Shown here: piece after piece, positions 20,736-32,916 of the stretch
How the letters are laid out: the number at the start of each line of letters is the position of its first letter
Numbering within the stretch: position 1 is the stretch's first letter
Source: Parastagonospora avenae f. sp. tritici 18332-5
Lineage: Eukaryota > Ascomycota > Dothideomycetes > Pleosporales > Phaeosphaeriaceae
Assembly: GCA_022559985.1 (NCBI GenBank)
Contig: JAFJTR010000010.1
Span: forward strand, 62,001 to 126,000
Direction: 5' to 3'
DNA: 64,000 bases
Translations under genes and position numbers: made by a program
The notes under the pieces: generated by a model
What the model saw: the letters and a program-made list of their open reading frames with translations, nothing else
The model's database searches: none
What the model was told of the DNA's origin: nothing

Positions 20736-23700
20736 GTTGGTGTATGGTGATGAGGGTGACAAGTGCAGGTGTGTGGGTGTGTGGGTTGCAGGAGGTTATA
20801 GGTGTGGTCGGGTGTTTGAGTGCGAGTCGTTGTCACTTTGGGTGTGCAGTCCTGGGGCCATCTGCATAGGTATATGGGATGCTAAATTGGGAAGGATGGA
20901 TGGGGAAATTGTATGAAAGAGAGACCTCGCGGCAGGAGTCATGGTACAAGGAATGTCAGTGGGCTAGGTTAGTGGAAAGTCATGAAGTGCTAATAGCGGA
21001 ATAGATGCAGACAAGGAACGGAAGGTTATTGACTATACGGAGCCACCAAGGGATGGCTCCGTGAGGGAGCGCTGTAACGACTAGGCCGAGTGGCACGGCT
21101 GGAACGATCAACCATAGCATGGGGATGCAGAATGCGAGTAGGAAGACCAGGAATGGCCGAATCACAGGGCGAGGAGAACAGACGAGGGAGGCGGGTACCG
21201 ATGTATCATGGCGCAAGCGCAACGGAGTATCCGTGCAGCAGATGTAAGTCGTAGGCCGGCCCATGGACACAGCAGGCAAGGGAAGCACCACTATGATGGC
21301 AGAATGCGGTCCTTAGCGCAGCAGCCAGCCAGAGGCCAGGACGAGTAAAGTTACACCTAACCGTGCGACTCAGCTGGCTCCGTGCCGGGGGTGAGTGTCG
21401 TGTGCATGGGGCGGTGGCCCGCCTGGCGGTCAAGACTCAAAAACTAGCCCTGGAGACTGGTGTTGGACGAAGGAAGGACACTGCATGCACTCGGCAGCGT
21501 CATGTTTTAGCCGCGCCTGCAAAAGGCATAATTAGTGGAAGAAGGCCGGCGACACTGTGACAGTGGGTCCGCGCCATCCGGTAGGTGTGCATGCATGATA
21601 CACGAGCCTATCGATGGGGAGTTGCCGGCTGGAGGGGCTGGTGCATTTGCAGTAAAGATCCGTCGGCGCCAGCGTTGATGGGCCATATCAGGGGCGGATG
21701 GGGGTCGGACTGTGGTTGGCGCAAGAGTCTCGGAGGCAGTGGAAGAGTGGAAGGCGAGTTGGGCCTGCGCAGGGCGCACTACAGCATGCTTCCGCAGTTC
21801 ACCCTGGCCGGCCAATCAGCGCGCGGCGCGGGAGTGAATGGCTCCACCGAGCACGGATGCAGCACCTCCTGCGTGGTTGCGCGTGCAGCCGGCAAACCAA
21901 GTCGCTGGCCCATGGGTGTCCAAGCGCGATCTGGGGCAGACGCAGTATGGCTCCATTCATTGGCCGCTGCGTAGCCGAGCGTCTTCCAGAAATCGACATG
22001 CGGCCACACCCCCTGCCAGCACCCGCCTGTAACGGGACCCGCGAGCCCATGACATGGGGCTTTGCAGATGGATGCAGCATCAGACATTTGCATACATCCC
22101 TAAGCGTGGTCACACTGCCAACAGCGGAGGTACCCACGGAGATTACAGCAATCGGCTGCTTTGCATTCACCCGGCAACCACATTCTTTGCAGCCTTGCTA
22201 CCTGCTCACCAGGCGCCCGTTGGACCATACCGGACACGAAGACACCGTATCCCCTCAAAGGTCGACCCTTGCGCGTGGGACGGTGCCATCAACGTGGATT
22301 ACGCCTAGGTGAAATGAAGCTGGTTTGCATCCGTCAAGTCTGGCATCCCTGTCGTACTTGGTAGGTAGGCACGGCCTAGAAAAACGACTCCAACTCCGCT
22401 ACAGTGGTCCACCGAGCCGCCTCGAAACCATAAGTAAGCTGCTATCATGGAGCGCCGGGCTAGGACCGCCGAGCTACCGGCCCTGATGTGACAAAGTACG
22501 GGTCGTGGACGAGCTCAAAGCCCCAAACACATCCTGGACTACGACCCGCAGATATTGGCTACGTCCATCCCTTACAAGACTCTGGCGATACGCGCGTTTG
22601 TGTCTGGCATGTCACCTTGTCTCTACACCAGCATCCTGTTTCGGACACACGACTCACGCGGACATTGATCCTGCAATAGTGCGTATCAACTAGGTTCATG
22701 CTTATTATAGGCAATCGCCCTCTGCAGATTCCTCAATAGTGGACCCGATCATTGCCAAATGCTGGGTAGAGACTAATATACTCGGATGGGTCTTACTGCG
22801 CCGCAGTGACAAAGCATCTTGCGTGTTGAGAGGACTGATGCAGCCCTTGTCGACCACCGTCTGCAGCCAGCTTGGCTCAACAACGGTGACGCAGAGCCGA
22901 CGCCTCTCCATCTGCACAAACGAAAGACGGCCAGGGCCCTCCGCAGTAACCCCACGGCAGCCAGACTGGATGTGGTAACACCGTTCAACGAGAAATGCCC
23001 CGGCGTGGCTTGTGAGCTGCAGCCGGAGCGCCGAGGAACCCTGGTTTCGTCCCGCCTAGATGATCGACAGCGGTCAACGCGGGCACAAGGATGATTTTGC
23101 TGGTTCAAACGAACTGGATCATGTCAGGGGCTTGTGTCTGGTCGCCAAAGCAGATGTGTCGTCCACTCTTGAAGATTGGACATGCATGGGTGGCTGGTTC
23201 GAAAAAGCACTTGCTGCAGTCTCGAGATCACCCTGGTCAGTTCGCGTGCCGACTCTTTGGTGCTGACACATTCCAGTCCTGTAGATCCGTGTTGAAATTG
23301 CACCTAGGAGTCTGATCCCTTGTGCGGAAATGTGTCAAACATGAGCATCGACCAGGCGAGTGTCTGAACGCAATCCCAGACTTGTGCTAGCTTCGTCATT
23401 TTGGATCCAATGAGCTTCCCCCTTTTGCTCAATTTCGCACGACCCACGTATCACAGGCGCCGGCATGGCATGACTGCAGTAATGTACCTCTTGGGTGGTC
23501 AAAACTGCATTGCTGCAGCTTGTACCACTTTGTGCATCACGGGACCATGCTTTCAAGATATTTGTTGCCATCCGTGCTAATGGAGGGCTCTCCACGTCTC
23601 GGAAATTGTCAACCCTACGAACGGCTTCCGATTCAGGTGCTGAGTGCTGACTTGCATGTCTTGGGGCCACTGTCAGCTGGTACAATCAAACGAACCGCGT

Positions 23701-26700
23701 CTACAAAAGCACACAGCCTTCACAGTCATCACACCATTTGGAAGCCCACGCCCAGTAGCCTTGCTGCTTGGTTTGGCCCTTATCCATCGAGATTGGGCAG
23801 AGCAGCGGAGGAGCGGTCTAAGCAGACTGACAAGGATCTTTCGGTCGAACTCGCTTTCTTCGGATTCCTTTCTTCGACGCGGGGCGTGACTGAAAAGCAC
23901 CGATAAAGGCCAAGTGCAGCCTCAGCCCGGCAATCTGCGACACGGATTAGATGCCCGTAATGACGTGTATCTCAGCCGCCCACGAGATGTGTGGGTCCGC
24001 CAACGTGGCGCGGCATACGGGCGATTTTGTTGTCGCAAACAATTGGTGGCGGCATGAGCGGCGTCACTTGCGCTAGGCCATGCAGTGGACGTTTGCAGTT
24101 GGCTGTGCTCGCCGATCACATGAACTGACTCCATATCGATCTGGCCTTGAGACTTGTTCCATAGAGAGACAGTGGCGTCGAGGAACTGACTTCTCTTAGC
24201 TGTCACCAGATCTTCTGATAGACGTGTTGCGAGGCACGGTGGAAGGCGCGCCAGAGTCGAAGAATTAGGCAACCAACCGCTCTTCTCCGCTTTGCGTTCA
24301 AGTTCCGGTGATACACACTGGGTAAGGCAGCATTGATTGCCAGCTGCATTGGAAGGGGCTTGGTGAGTTAGTTGCATTACTTGTGGATGATGACGATCGT
24401 GAGCAAGGGACGGACATAGCCTTGAGGTTCATGATGCATGGTCTAGACTCCGCTTAAGCAACGTTTGAGGTTAAATCTTCCACGGCACTTTCCCCCCATT
24501 CTCGATCCATGTACTAGCCCTGCCAGATCTTGGGTCTCCAACGTCCCTTCACGCACCAATCATATCCGTGCATGTGTCTCCTCAGGGGGGCTGCGACCAC
24601 TTTGGGGCTTCGGGTGAGCCAACATGGGCAAGGTACGCAAGCGATCAACCAATCGTAGGCGTATACGAGCACAACTCTAAATATGACAGCGCTTTCGTAC
24701 AGCGTTCAAACCCCGGCGAAATAACCACTGCTCAACATACACCAGACCGTGAAAGGACCATTAGTCTGACCAGACAGTTAGCAATGGACTAGATCGCTGT
24801 GCACTGGATCTGCGGACTGAAAAATGTAGCGGGCTGAACGCAAACTCAATAGTGGCTGGGTTAGCTCTGTCAACCTCCACGGGTGGGCGCCTTTGAATAA
24901 GCATCTGCAACTCGCTTCGGTGGCCTTGCATGAACAAAGCCTGCACACATCGCCTGTCTCACCAGCTTGGTGCTGCACGGCACTAACTCAAGAAAAGCCA
25001 CCAGTTTTTGACGAGCAAAGTCGCTTGCTACCGCTGCTGTACAACGAGGAGCCCCGTCATAACGAGAAATTTCTGCTCTCCACCTGTGAAGAAGGCAACT
25101 GCATGTCATAGCCCGGTCTACAACAACTCATGGCGCCACGCATGCTCCGAGAGTAATCAAAGGGACCGAAGTGGTAACCCCATCCACTCTCCTTTCTGCC
25201 GCTCCATGGTGACGCGGTGCGTGTCGTGCGTGTGTTTGTCACACTTGTTTAGGTCCGAATTCTGTGTGCATCCGCAGCATCAGCCCAACTATGTTGGGGA
25301 GGGGACACGACGGATTGTGCGTGTATCCTGGCATGTCATTCAGGGTACGAGTCGGGGTTGGGGAAGGCGCTTGTTGCTGCAAATTGTCGGAATTGCAACT
25401 AATATAGAGCAAGTTTCTCAATCACCACGCCGCACAATCCGAGGTCGGACCATGTCCGCTACAGCATGCTTACCTCTTCCGGTTACAACACCGGTCGGTT
25501 GCTTGTAAGACTTTGTCTCAATGTGGAAATCGTACTCCGCGGTGGCCTTTCTGAACTCAAAGGATCCCACATCCCTAGTGTATACCCTACACCACGGTCA
25601 CGATTTGCCCGTAAGAGCTGCCTTGACATCCGGTACATGCCCAACCTTCATGCGTCGTTACATTAGTCGATGTGTCAGAAGCAATATCAGCGCGGTGCTA
25701 CTAAGCGAATGCCTGCTGACAGAAAAAGCTCTTTGCATGCCGGTCAAGAATTCCTCAGGCTGCATGGCTCTCAGATTGTATTGACAGCGATGCCTCTTTA
25801 CAAGGAACCGTCCTATCGTATGTATGACGACAGAACGTATGTGCAGTCACAATGCATCGCACCAAGAGTTCTCCAGGGCCAAGATCGACGAATCGCCTTC
25901 CCACTCGCTCATGGTTACACTCCAGGCTCCAGGCTAAATCAACTGGCGGGCTGACGCGGCGATCCTTACATCCACCGCTCAGCGACTCGTCCACACACCC
26001 TTCTTTCATCGCTTGTGGTTACGCGCAGCAAACAGTAGACTCGCATGAACTTTGCCGCGGAGCGAACGAAGTGCCTGTAACGAGCCGCCTATTTTTGGCT
26101 GAGACAATCTCGGGAGATCTGATCGCTGTTGCTACAAATGCTTGCACAACACGCTGCTGAAAGCCCAGCCAGCCGCTATCGCGACTACCACAGTATCCCT
26201 CATCCCGTCTGATGACCACGGCAGCATGCCGGCGTCCTGATCTGGGCCATGACTTCGAAACTGTCGTGGCTAGACGCTCCATCAGCACCGCCTGCAGTGG
26301 TACCCCTCCACGACCAAGCAAACACTGTTTGACCCCAAGCAGACCGAGAGAGGCAGCTGCACGATATGCAAGGTAGACTCTTTTCCGGCAGACCGTTTCA
26401 TCTCTGTTCAGCCCTCTCCTTTATCTCCCGTGTCCTCCGCTCGCACTCGCGTTATTGCCGCCTATACTATTCCCCGAAGCTTACGAGTACTCGCTATTAT
26501 CCTCCGAAAACTGTATCCGTACATGCTAGCATCGTCACCTTCGCCCTGAGGTCACCCGGTGTCTCGCAATGAAAGTTTGGTGGGATGTCTTGTGGATGCC
26601 GCGTGCGGTCATATGGCGCAGTCTGGAACACGCCCACAGAAATAATGAGAGCCGCCTAACGATCATCGCGAAACGATCGGCACACTCACATTAACTCGCT

Positions 26701-27940
26701 GTTCGGCTTTTGCAGGTTTTCTCGTTTACTTTGCGTCTCTCCTGCGCCAGTCACACGCCAAGATGACATGATTTTCGTCGGACACCGGACGGGTACCTAT
26801 CCCTCCGCCAAGTCACCCCCACTCAATTTCAACGTTCTTCGACTTGCATGGTGCGGTTTTTTCTTTTGCCGTTCACAATCCCGGGAGTTTCTCCGTTACT
26901 CTCAATCACAACTCCACCAGCCTGCAAACGTTGATCGTCACAACTCTCTTTCGGGTCAATAATCATTTTTGTCACCATGCTTCCGAGGCACACCGAGCAA
27001 GGGACCGAAAATTGATAGCCGGCGCGGATTACGAAGAAATCACAAAGACAAAGAGGCTCCGTGCCCACCACACTCTTTTCATGCAGATCTCTAAGGCCCG
27101 ATAGACATGCACAGCAGCTTGGAGATTAAACGGTCAGCTACGCTGGTCTGCAAAGAACGAGACTCGACTCAGCTCCCAGCTTGCGTAACAATGATTCAAC
27201 AACCAACATCACTTCGCGAAACCCTTGGTGAAGACACCCATTACTGCAAGAGATCGGCCACAACGCATCAACGCGGCTGTGCATGAGGCCGTGGCAACAT
27301 CACTCTTCTGCCGCTTACCATCTCCCGGAATTCCTGTACCACCGTCCCCCCCCCCCCCCGAAGAGTCAAGGCATCCCAGACCTCGCTTTGCATCAACCTC
27401 CATCTAGCCAATTTTCAACACGCTGTGGGGTAGGCATGCTAATATCGCAACACCTAAGCACGGCGCCCAGCGTGACATTTCCGCATTGCTCCGAATGCGC
27501 GAAGATGTCATCACTCGGACAAGGCAGCTGCCGCGGATGTCGATCGCTCGTGACGAGAACTTCGCAAAGCGGGGTTTGGGCGGCCGACGGAGACGATCGT
27601 ATATGAGGTCACAAGTTGCATTTGCATCTTGATTGAAGCTCTTGAGTGACTATCCAGGTGCGGATTCGAGTTAATATGGTAAGCTTGCGATGTGTTACTA
27701 CAGGCGGCGTTTACGCACACGCTTATGATTCTCTTGTGTTTAAACGTGTTGCTATTCTTTTGAAGGTAAACTAGAAGTGATGTTTTGTCGAAGCAGTAGA
27801 GTTTCTTTTTGAGCAGGCAGCATAGAGTCAGTACCTGCGTTATCGTCTATGAAAGAGTACAAAAGCATGCGAAATCGTAAGTCATTAGTGCTTTCCTACT
27901 CAGTCATCTCAACCCCTACCAGTCCATCCTCAGACTCTCC
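20736..27940. other. 7.2 kb region with no recognisable gene
   Basis: The longest gene-free stretch of the window, between the acidic conserved protein and the decayed gene, both minus strand. Every open frame is short (up to about 200 codons), overlaps others on both strands, and has no family resemblance. Base composition is not AT-rich, so it does not look like a RIP-degraded transposon. A run of 14 C lies at 27346-27359. A 103-codon hydrophobic open frame at 20980-21291 (minus) is noted but not called. The region could be an extended promoter or carry a long non-coding RNA. Confidence 0.5.
27346..27359 (+). repeat. Poly-C run (14 bases)
   Basis: Fourteen consecutive C, the longest single-base run I noticed. 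It lies in the gene-free region and is prone to length error in sequencing. Confidence 0.9.
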
Positions 27941-29202
27941 CTATTCGTCGTTTTCCGCATCAACACCAGTCTCGAGCTTATCTTCCAACCTCGACTCCTC
28001 TCCACCCTTGGGCTCCTGCACGGGACCCAGTTGAGCGTCCTTGATCTCGTCCGGCACTTTGATTTCCTTGACTTTGCGATGGAACGTCGAGGTCATCGGG
28101 TACATCGACTGCGTCACGATCAAGCTCTCTTGGTCCTCGACCGGAGTCAGCATGTGCGACTTGAAGTAGAGACGATATCCTTTTGCGACTGGCTCACAGG
28201 CGATGGAAGCATCCTGCGGCGTGGGATTCTCAAGCATAACGACCTTTTTATCGGCCTTGGGATCCGTGGCAGCAGGCAAGGTCAGCATCTTGCTGTACAA
28301 TCTAGACGACTTATCGGGGGTGTCTAAGAGAAGCTGTAGCCTTGATGATCGGTGTTCTCGTGCATGGTGAACACGGCGGCCGGCGTGGTTCGGTTGGAAT
28401 CCGCCTCCATGTGGTATCCCGTCGCCCACCGATCCTGGATGATGTCCCAGGACCGATCGTCATTGCCAGCCTTGCAGAGGCGCATGGTGGATTGTTCGCC
28501 GTTGTTAATTTGCGCGCCATCGACAGCCTTGGGGCGAGCATCTCATGCGAACTTCGCCGGGGGCTCCACGTAAACCACCGGCACGAAATCCAGGCTGTCA
28601 TGTTTGTTATCGACATCCATACCGAGGACTTTCTTATTGATGGGCTTGTTGGATGCCAAGAAGTCTCTAGGTCCAGGGCCGACCGATTGATGCGATTCGT
28701 CACGCGACTTGAAGCGCAGTTGGTAGCCGGCAACACTAGGCCTAAAGCCCAGACTGGAGTAGTAAGGATTGTCAACCTTCTTGAATGCCACCATGTTCCC
28801 CACATCTGATAGCGGCCTGATCTCTCAATCGACAACGGCCTCGAGAGTAATGTTATTCCTTCGTGACTTCCTGACGGTGAAGACGAGGGCTTTCTCTTCA
28901 TCCCATAGGTCGTCGCCCGCAACCGGATATAATTTCGCGGTGCGTTCTGAGCCTTTCCAGTCCCACCCCACGAAGCCATCGCTTTTCACAACGTCCGGGT
29001 CTTCGGGGAAAACTAAAATGTAGTGAGTGGTAGTAACCATTCGGTACACCAGCATAATCTCATCACCGGCTTCCACCTTCTTGCCCTCATGACTGTCTTG
29101 ACGCCCGTTCCAGTCGAAATCGGGAGCTTGATCTTCGCTAATTGCGCGGTCGTGAGCAGCCCTCTGGATTTTGGAAAAGATGCTATCGAGAATCTCTGCC
29201 AT
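27941..29202 (-). pseudogene. Decayed gene of unknown family
   Basis: One reading frame starts at ATG 29202 (MAEILDSIFS) and reads as good protein for about 420 codons, but is broken by TGA at 28825-28827 and TGA at 28543-28545. Near 28310-28320 the protein-like reading shifts by one base and continues to the stop at 27941. The pieces read as one protein with recurring motifs: KLYPVAGDDLW, then AGYQLRFKS, then KGYRLYFKS. These hint at internal repeats of a beta-rich domain. I do not recognise the family. In-frame introns of about 48-54 bp with poor donors could remove each TGA, so a functional gene with odd splicing is not excluded. The frame change has no such explanation. Confidence 0.5.
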
Positions 29203-30248
29203 GGTGTAAGATCGATGAATCAAAGTATTGAAGTATAGTGCAGGTGGTGACTTGAAGGGTTTTGAATATGAGGCGCCAGTACGTGCTTAACATACCATGT
29301 TAGCCTATGTGCCAGGTGAAATATACAGCATGCAAGAATGTAGCGAACGATCGAGTGGAGCTCGAGTTAGTCGTACGGGTAGCATGACTGAAAATATCTG
29401 TGGTTCCACATACTACCCATCGAACAATATGTCTTCCAGTCTGCTACGTATGCTCAGAACTACAACCGCGCACATCGATCTATGAAGTCACATTGCAGGA
29501 TCCTGATCAGCATCAAGGTTTTGAAGAGCACAAGGCGGTTGTCGTGGCAATAGTTCAGTCGAAGTGCCATAATACCAGTGTGACTGCGAATACGAGATGA
29601 GTACTTGCGATCTTCACCGCCCATTGCATCAACCGCAAGAGGCCTACTTCCTACGCTACTTGATGCTTTTACCGCCCGAGTCCTCACTAGTAATATCTTA
29701 GATCTGGTAGGTAGAGAATGTATCGTGTTCAGGACCCTTTGTGTCAAACGCGTTGCCACAAGTGTAAGCCACAGCCAGGCCTACTCGTCTGAAGTACCAG
29801 TAACCCGGCATCGTAGCATACATAAATCGAAGATTTCCCCACATGCAACACAGCCCTTCGAGTGTTTTACACTGTTGGGATAGTTACATCGACGCGGCAT
29901 GCATACCTCTACTACATACCAGGCCAGAGTGTGCCACTTGTTGCAACTTGACACTCGTACTCACGTTGAAGAACAATGCTTTCTGGCCTTCTCACCGCTC
30001 TTCCACACCCACACAGAAACATCCAGATCTCACTGGGAGGATTGATATAATGGTTGGAGAGAGGGTACGTAGATGAAAGCTCGACCCCGTTTGATCCGTT
30101 ACAGTGAGATCGATTCTCCGTCATGCACGCTGTGAAGCGAAGTGCCAATCCTCGACTGGTTCAGCGACTATTCCAAAGCTCTTGTGATATCAGAAGAACA
30201 TCGCCGTCAAGTCACGTAAATATTGTCGCATATGTTCCTGGAGTGTAT
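29203..30248. other. 1 kb intergenic region
   Basis: Between the start of the decayed gene and the end of the kinase gene, both minus strand. Only short unrecognised open frames. No repeats are seen. Confidence 0.5.
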
Positions 30249-32513
30249 TCATGACGAGATAAACGCGATCGGGTCGTCCAGGTCTGGTACTGGCTCCACT
30301 GCTGACCAGGATAACATCCAAAAGAAGCATCCGTACAATGGTGACCTCGGAAGGCATATGGGCAGAAGCGTGATCTGTATCTGTCGCATTTCGATTTCGG
30401 GTGGTGGAATTAATGCAATTGCGTCAGGTCTCCACCACCGGGAATTCAGATCAAGTCTGACGAATACGGCGTGTTTCATGGAGAGCATATTTGCACTGCT
30501 CTGCGCTTGCGCCTTGCCGTCAGCTGATAGCATCAGATTGCCAAGGTGAACATTGTTAGCTAAGTTCTCCTGGTGGGATTTCCAGAACGACGATGTTGGT
30601 GGAAATCTGCTGGCGCTATTGTATAGGTGTTTTGCGGCCGCTTGGATTTCGTTTCGGTTCTCCTGAACAGGATTTGCCCAGAATTGGTACGGAGCAGTAT
30701 CGCAGCCATCCATGGATACCATGTTCCACGACAAATCCCATAGACCGAACGTCCAGCCTGGGTAGTACCACGGATACAGGTATTTCGCAAGGTCCTGAAG
30801 ACTCCGAAGTAGCTGAATGCCAGGCTTCACGATGTGTCCCGAACCTGCGAGTCCAGCGCAAGGCTTAGGACCTTTACATGTAGCAGTATATCGCGGAGGG
30901 TGCTCGGCCACAAGGACACTTAAATCCGAGATACGATCGACAATCTGCTGGGCAGTAGGACGATGCAACCTATCCTTCCTCAACATTAGACGTATGAGCA
31001 AGCATAGGTACTTTACCGTCGGTGCATCTTCATCTTTGCCGAGTAGTTGCTCTTCACGAAACCAAGCTCTCACTGCGTCGTTGTTGCGAGCGAAACTGGA
31101 TTGGCCGTTTCCGGTCCGTTTCCACTTCTCCTTCAGTTCCAGTAAACGGAGTCCATAAAATCCAGACACCATTTCTAAGAGAACACAGCCAAGTGACCAG
31201 ATATCAGTGGCTCTATTGCGAGGCTCAAAATCGAGCACTTCCGGTGCAGAGTATCTGAGGGTCCATGCTGAAGGACGACCTGTAGTCGTAGAAACCGAGT
31301 CATCTGAGAAGTCGAGGCTAAATCCGAAGTCCGTAAGGAGAATATTGTCGCCATGTATCAGGACGTTCTGAGGCTTTAGGTCTTCGTGACGTATATTGTT
31401 CTGGTGCAAATAAAGTAATGCATTGCAAAGGCAGCCAAACCCACGGTATAAGATGTCTCGTTGCTTCTCTTCAACGGGCAGGTCAAGAAACGTGGCAAGG
31501 TCCTTGTCGGCCACTGGCAATGAGAGAATGTTGACATGATCGTAATCAGTGTAGCTGCCCAAGAGCGAAACGCAATGCTGGTGATTCACTTGTCGCATCA
31601 CGCTGACTTCGCGAGCAAAAGCAGTCATGATTTGCTTTTGGGCCTTCAGAAGCTTTGGTCTTCCAATTCGTTTTCGAACACACTTCACTGAGCTTGACGA
31701 AATGGATACTTCTTCGACAATGCCACAGGCACCCTCTCCAAGGACGCGAAGGTCTCTGATGAAGTCTTCGTCATCGTCAAGTGTAGTGTGCTCGGCAACA
31801 TTGGTCAATGTCGCACGTGTATCATCCAGCACGTGGAGGTCCGAATCCAAGACATCATCCTGCAGTCGCAAGAAGGCCTTTGCCAGTTGACCATCTGTGA
31901 AGAGTCTGCGGACCGTTTGTTTCGAAAGCGGCAGCCATAGATCTGAGATATTATGATTCCTGAAGGTGCTAAGTGCGTCTTCGTCCATTTGTTCGAAGAT
32001 GTGGTCTAGCTTCGGGTTTGCTAGAGCAGGTACGTAAGCAGAAGAACTAACAAGATCTCGACTGGGGACAGCGCTCGGTGCAATGCTGTCGGGAGACTTC
32101 AGTGAGATCTTATGCTTGCTCATGAAGCCAAGGCTCTCCTGGCTCTTGTGTGGATTGAATAGTGCGGTGCCCACGGATGACGAGACATTGTGTCGTGCTT
32201 TGGCAGCCGAACTGGTTTCTGCACCCACTGTAGAGACCCTGTCGAAGACACCCTGCTGATTTGCCTGCAGGTGAGCAGCTCCGGCCTTGGCTAGATTTGG
32301 TTCTACAGTACCACCTGATAACGACAGGCTTTGAAGCGCGTTGTACATGGGAGTTGCTGGCTTCTCTCCTGTGGGGAGGTCGACCACATGGGATCCTTGG
32401 TCTTGTGTCTCAACCGTCAGGTCGTGAACTCGCTGACACGGCACGGTCTTCGAGCTAGATGCGATGGAAGCGTCGACATGATGGCCAGCCATGCGCAAGC
32501 GTAAATCATCCAT
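30249..32513 (-). CDS. Ser/Thr protein kinase with long N- and C-terminal extensions
   Basis: A single-exon gene of 754 residues. The first 250 residues are Ser-rich and without a known domain. The kinase domain spans about residues 252-535: glycine loop GEGACGIV (259-266), an ATP-anchoring Lys in the CVRKRI strand (about 281), catalytic loop RHEDLKPQN (Asp 378), DFG at 395-397, APE at 423-425 and DIWSLGCVLLEM after it. The HRD Arg is replaced by Glu (HED). This removes the residue that normally contacts the activation-loop phosphate, so the kinase may be active without loop phosphorylation. The C-terminal 200 residues contain Trp-rich patches and no domain I recognise. The type is common among lineage-specific fungal kinases and no pathway can be assigned. 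Head-to-head with the GNAT gene. Confidence 0.85.
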   Translation of the reverse strand: MDDLRLRMAGHHVDASIASSSKTVPCQRVHDLTVETQDQGSHVVDLPTGEKPATPMYNALQSLSLSGGTVEPNLAKAGAAHLQANQQGVFDRVSTVGAETSSAAKARHNVSSSVGTALFNPHKSQESLGFMSKHKISLKSPDSIAPSAVPSRDLVSSSAYVPALANPKLDHIFEQMDEDALSTFRNHNISDLWLPLSKQTVRRLFTDGQLAKAFLRLQDDVLDSDLHVLDDTRATLTNVAEHTTLDDDEDFIRDLRVLGEGACGIVEEVSISSSSVKCVRKRIGRPKLLKAQKQIMTAFAREVSVMRQVNHQHCVSLLGSYTDYDHVNILSLPVADKDLATFLDLPVEEKQRDILYRGFGCLCNALLYLHQNNIRHEDLKPQNVLIHGDNILLTDFGFSLDFSDDSVSTTTGRPSAWTLRYSAPEVLDFEPRNRATDIWSLGCVLLEMVSGFYGLRLLELKEKWKRTGNGQSSFARNNDAVRAWFREEQLLGKDEDAPTVKYLCLLIRLMLRKDRLHRPTAQQIVDRISDLSVLVAEHPPRYTATCKGPKPCAGLAGSGHIVKPGIQLLRSLQDLAKYLYPWYYPGWTFGLWDLSWNMVSMDGCDTAPYQFWANPVQENRNEIQAAAKHLYNSASRFPPTSSFWKSHQENLANNVHLGNLMLSADGKAQAQSSANMLSMKHAVFVRLDLNSRWWRPDAIALIPPPEIEMRQIQITLLPICLPRSPLYGCFFWMLSWSAVEPVPDLDDPIAFISS

Positions 32514-32916
32514 GTTCTTGGGGATCGACGGTACAGAGGTCTATGGAGACCGCACAGGAGGTGGCGAACATCATCGTCACCAGGCTGTAGCCGCGAGGCT
32601 GAGGAGCTGTTGTAGGTAAGCATGCAGCATCCAGAGATTGGATAGATATCCTCGCTTGCACCTCCCCTTTTGGTCGAGCCCCGCCTGTACCTGCCCCTCT
32701 CCTAGCGCTATCTGTAGATAGATCACGAACGCCAACCTTGCAACCAGCCTCACGGGTGAGAGTTAAATCGCTGTCAATCCCCACAATCACCATGGCAAGA
32801 ATCTATCGCCCGTCGCGTGTAGCAATTGAACACCGTGACTTTATGCCTCACTGAATGACCCCGAAGGAATTGAACAAAACACCAATAAATCGGCCTTCCA
32901 TCCCAACAACTTCAAA
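32514..32916. promoter_or_regulatory. Divergent promoter region of kinase and GNAT genes
   Basis: 403 bp between the two start codons. On the kinase strand it contains an open frame starting at ATG 32793 (MVIVGID) that runs 95 codons and overlaps the kinase start in a different frame. This could be an upstream ORF if the kinase transcript begins that far out. Confidence 0.45.

Noticed and set aside
20980..21291. Minus-strand open frame of 103 codons with two hydrophobic stretches, like a small membrane protein
   Set aside because: It has no family resemblance, its start context is poor, and random open frames of this length are common in this region. The hydrophobicity alone is not enough.
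24690..24720. GTTCAAACCCC word resembling a tRNA B-box
   Set aside because: No acceptor-stem pairing and no A-box at the right distance.
28311..28979. 222-codon minus-strand open frame overlapping the decayed gene
   Set aside because: It is a shadow in another frame. Its Ser/Arg/Pro-rich sequence lacks conserved features, whereas the interrupted frame reads as ordered protein.
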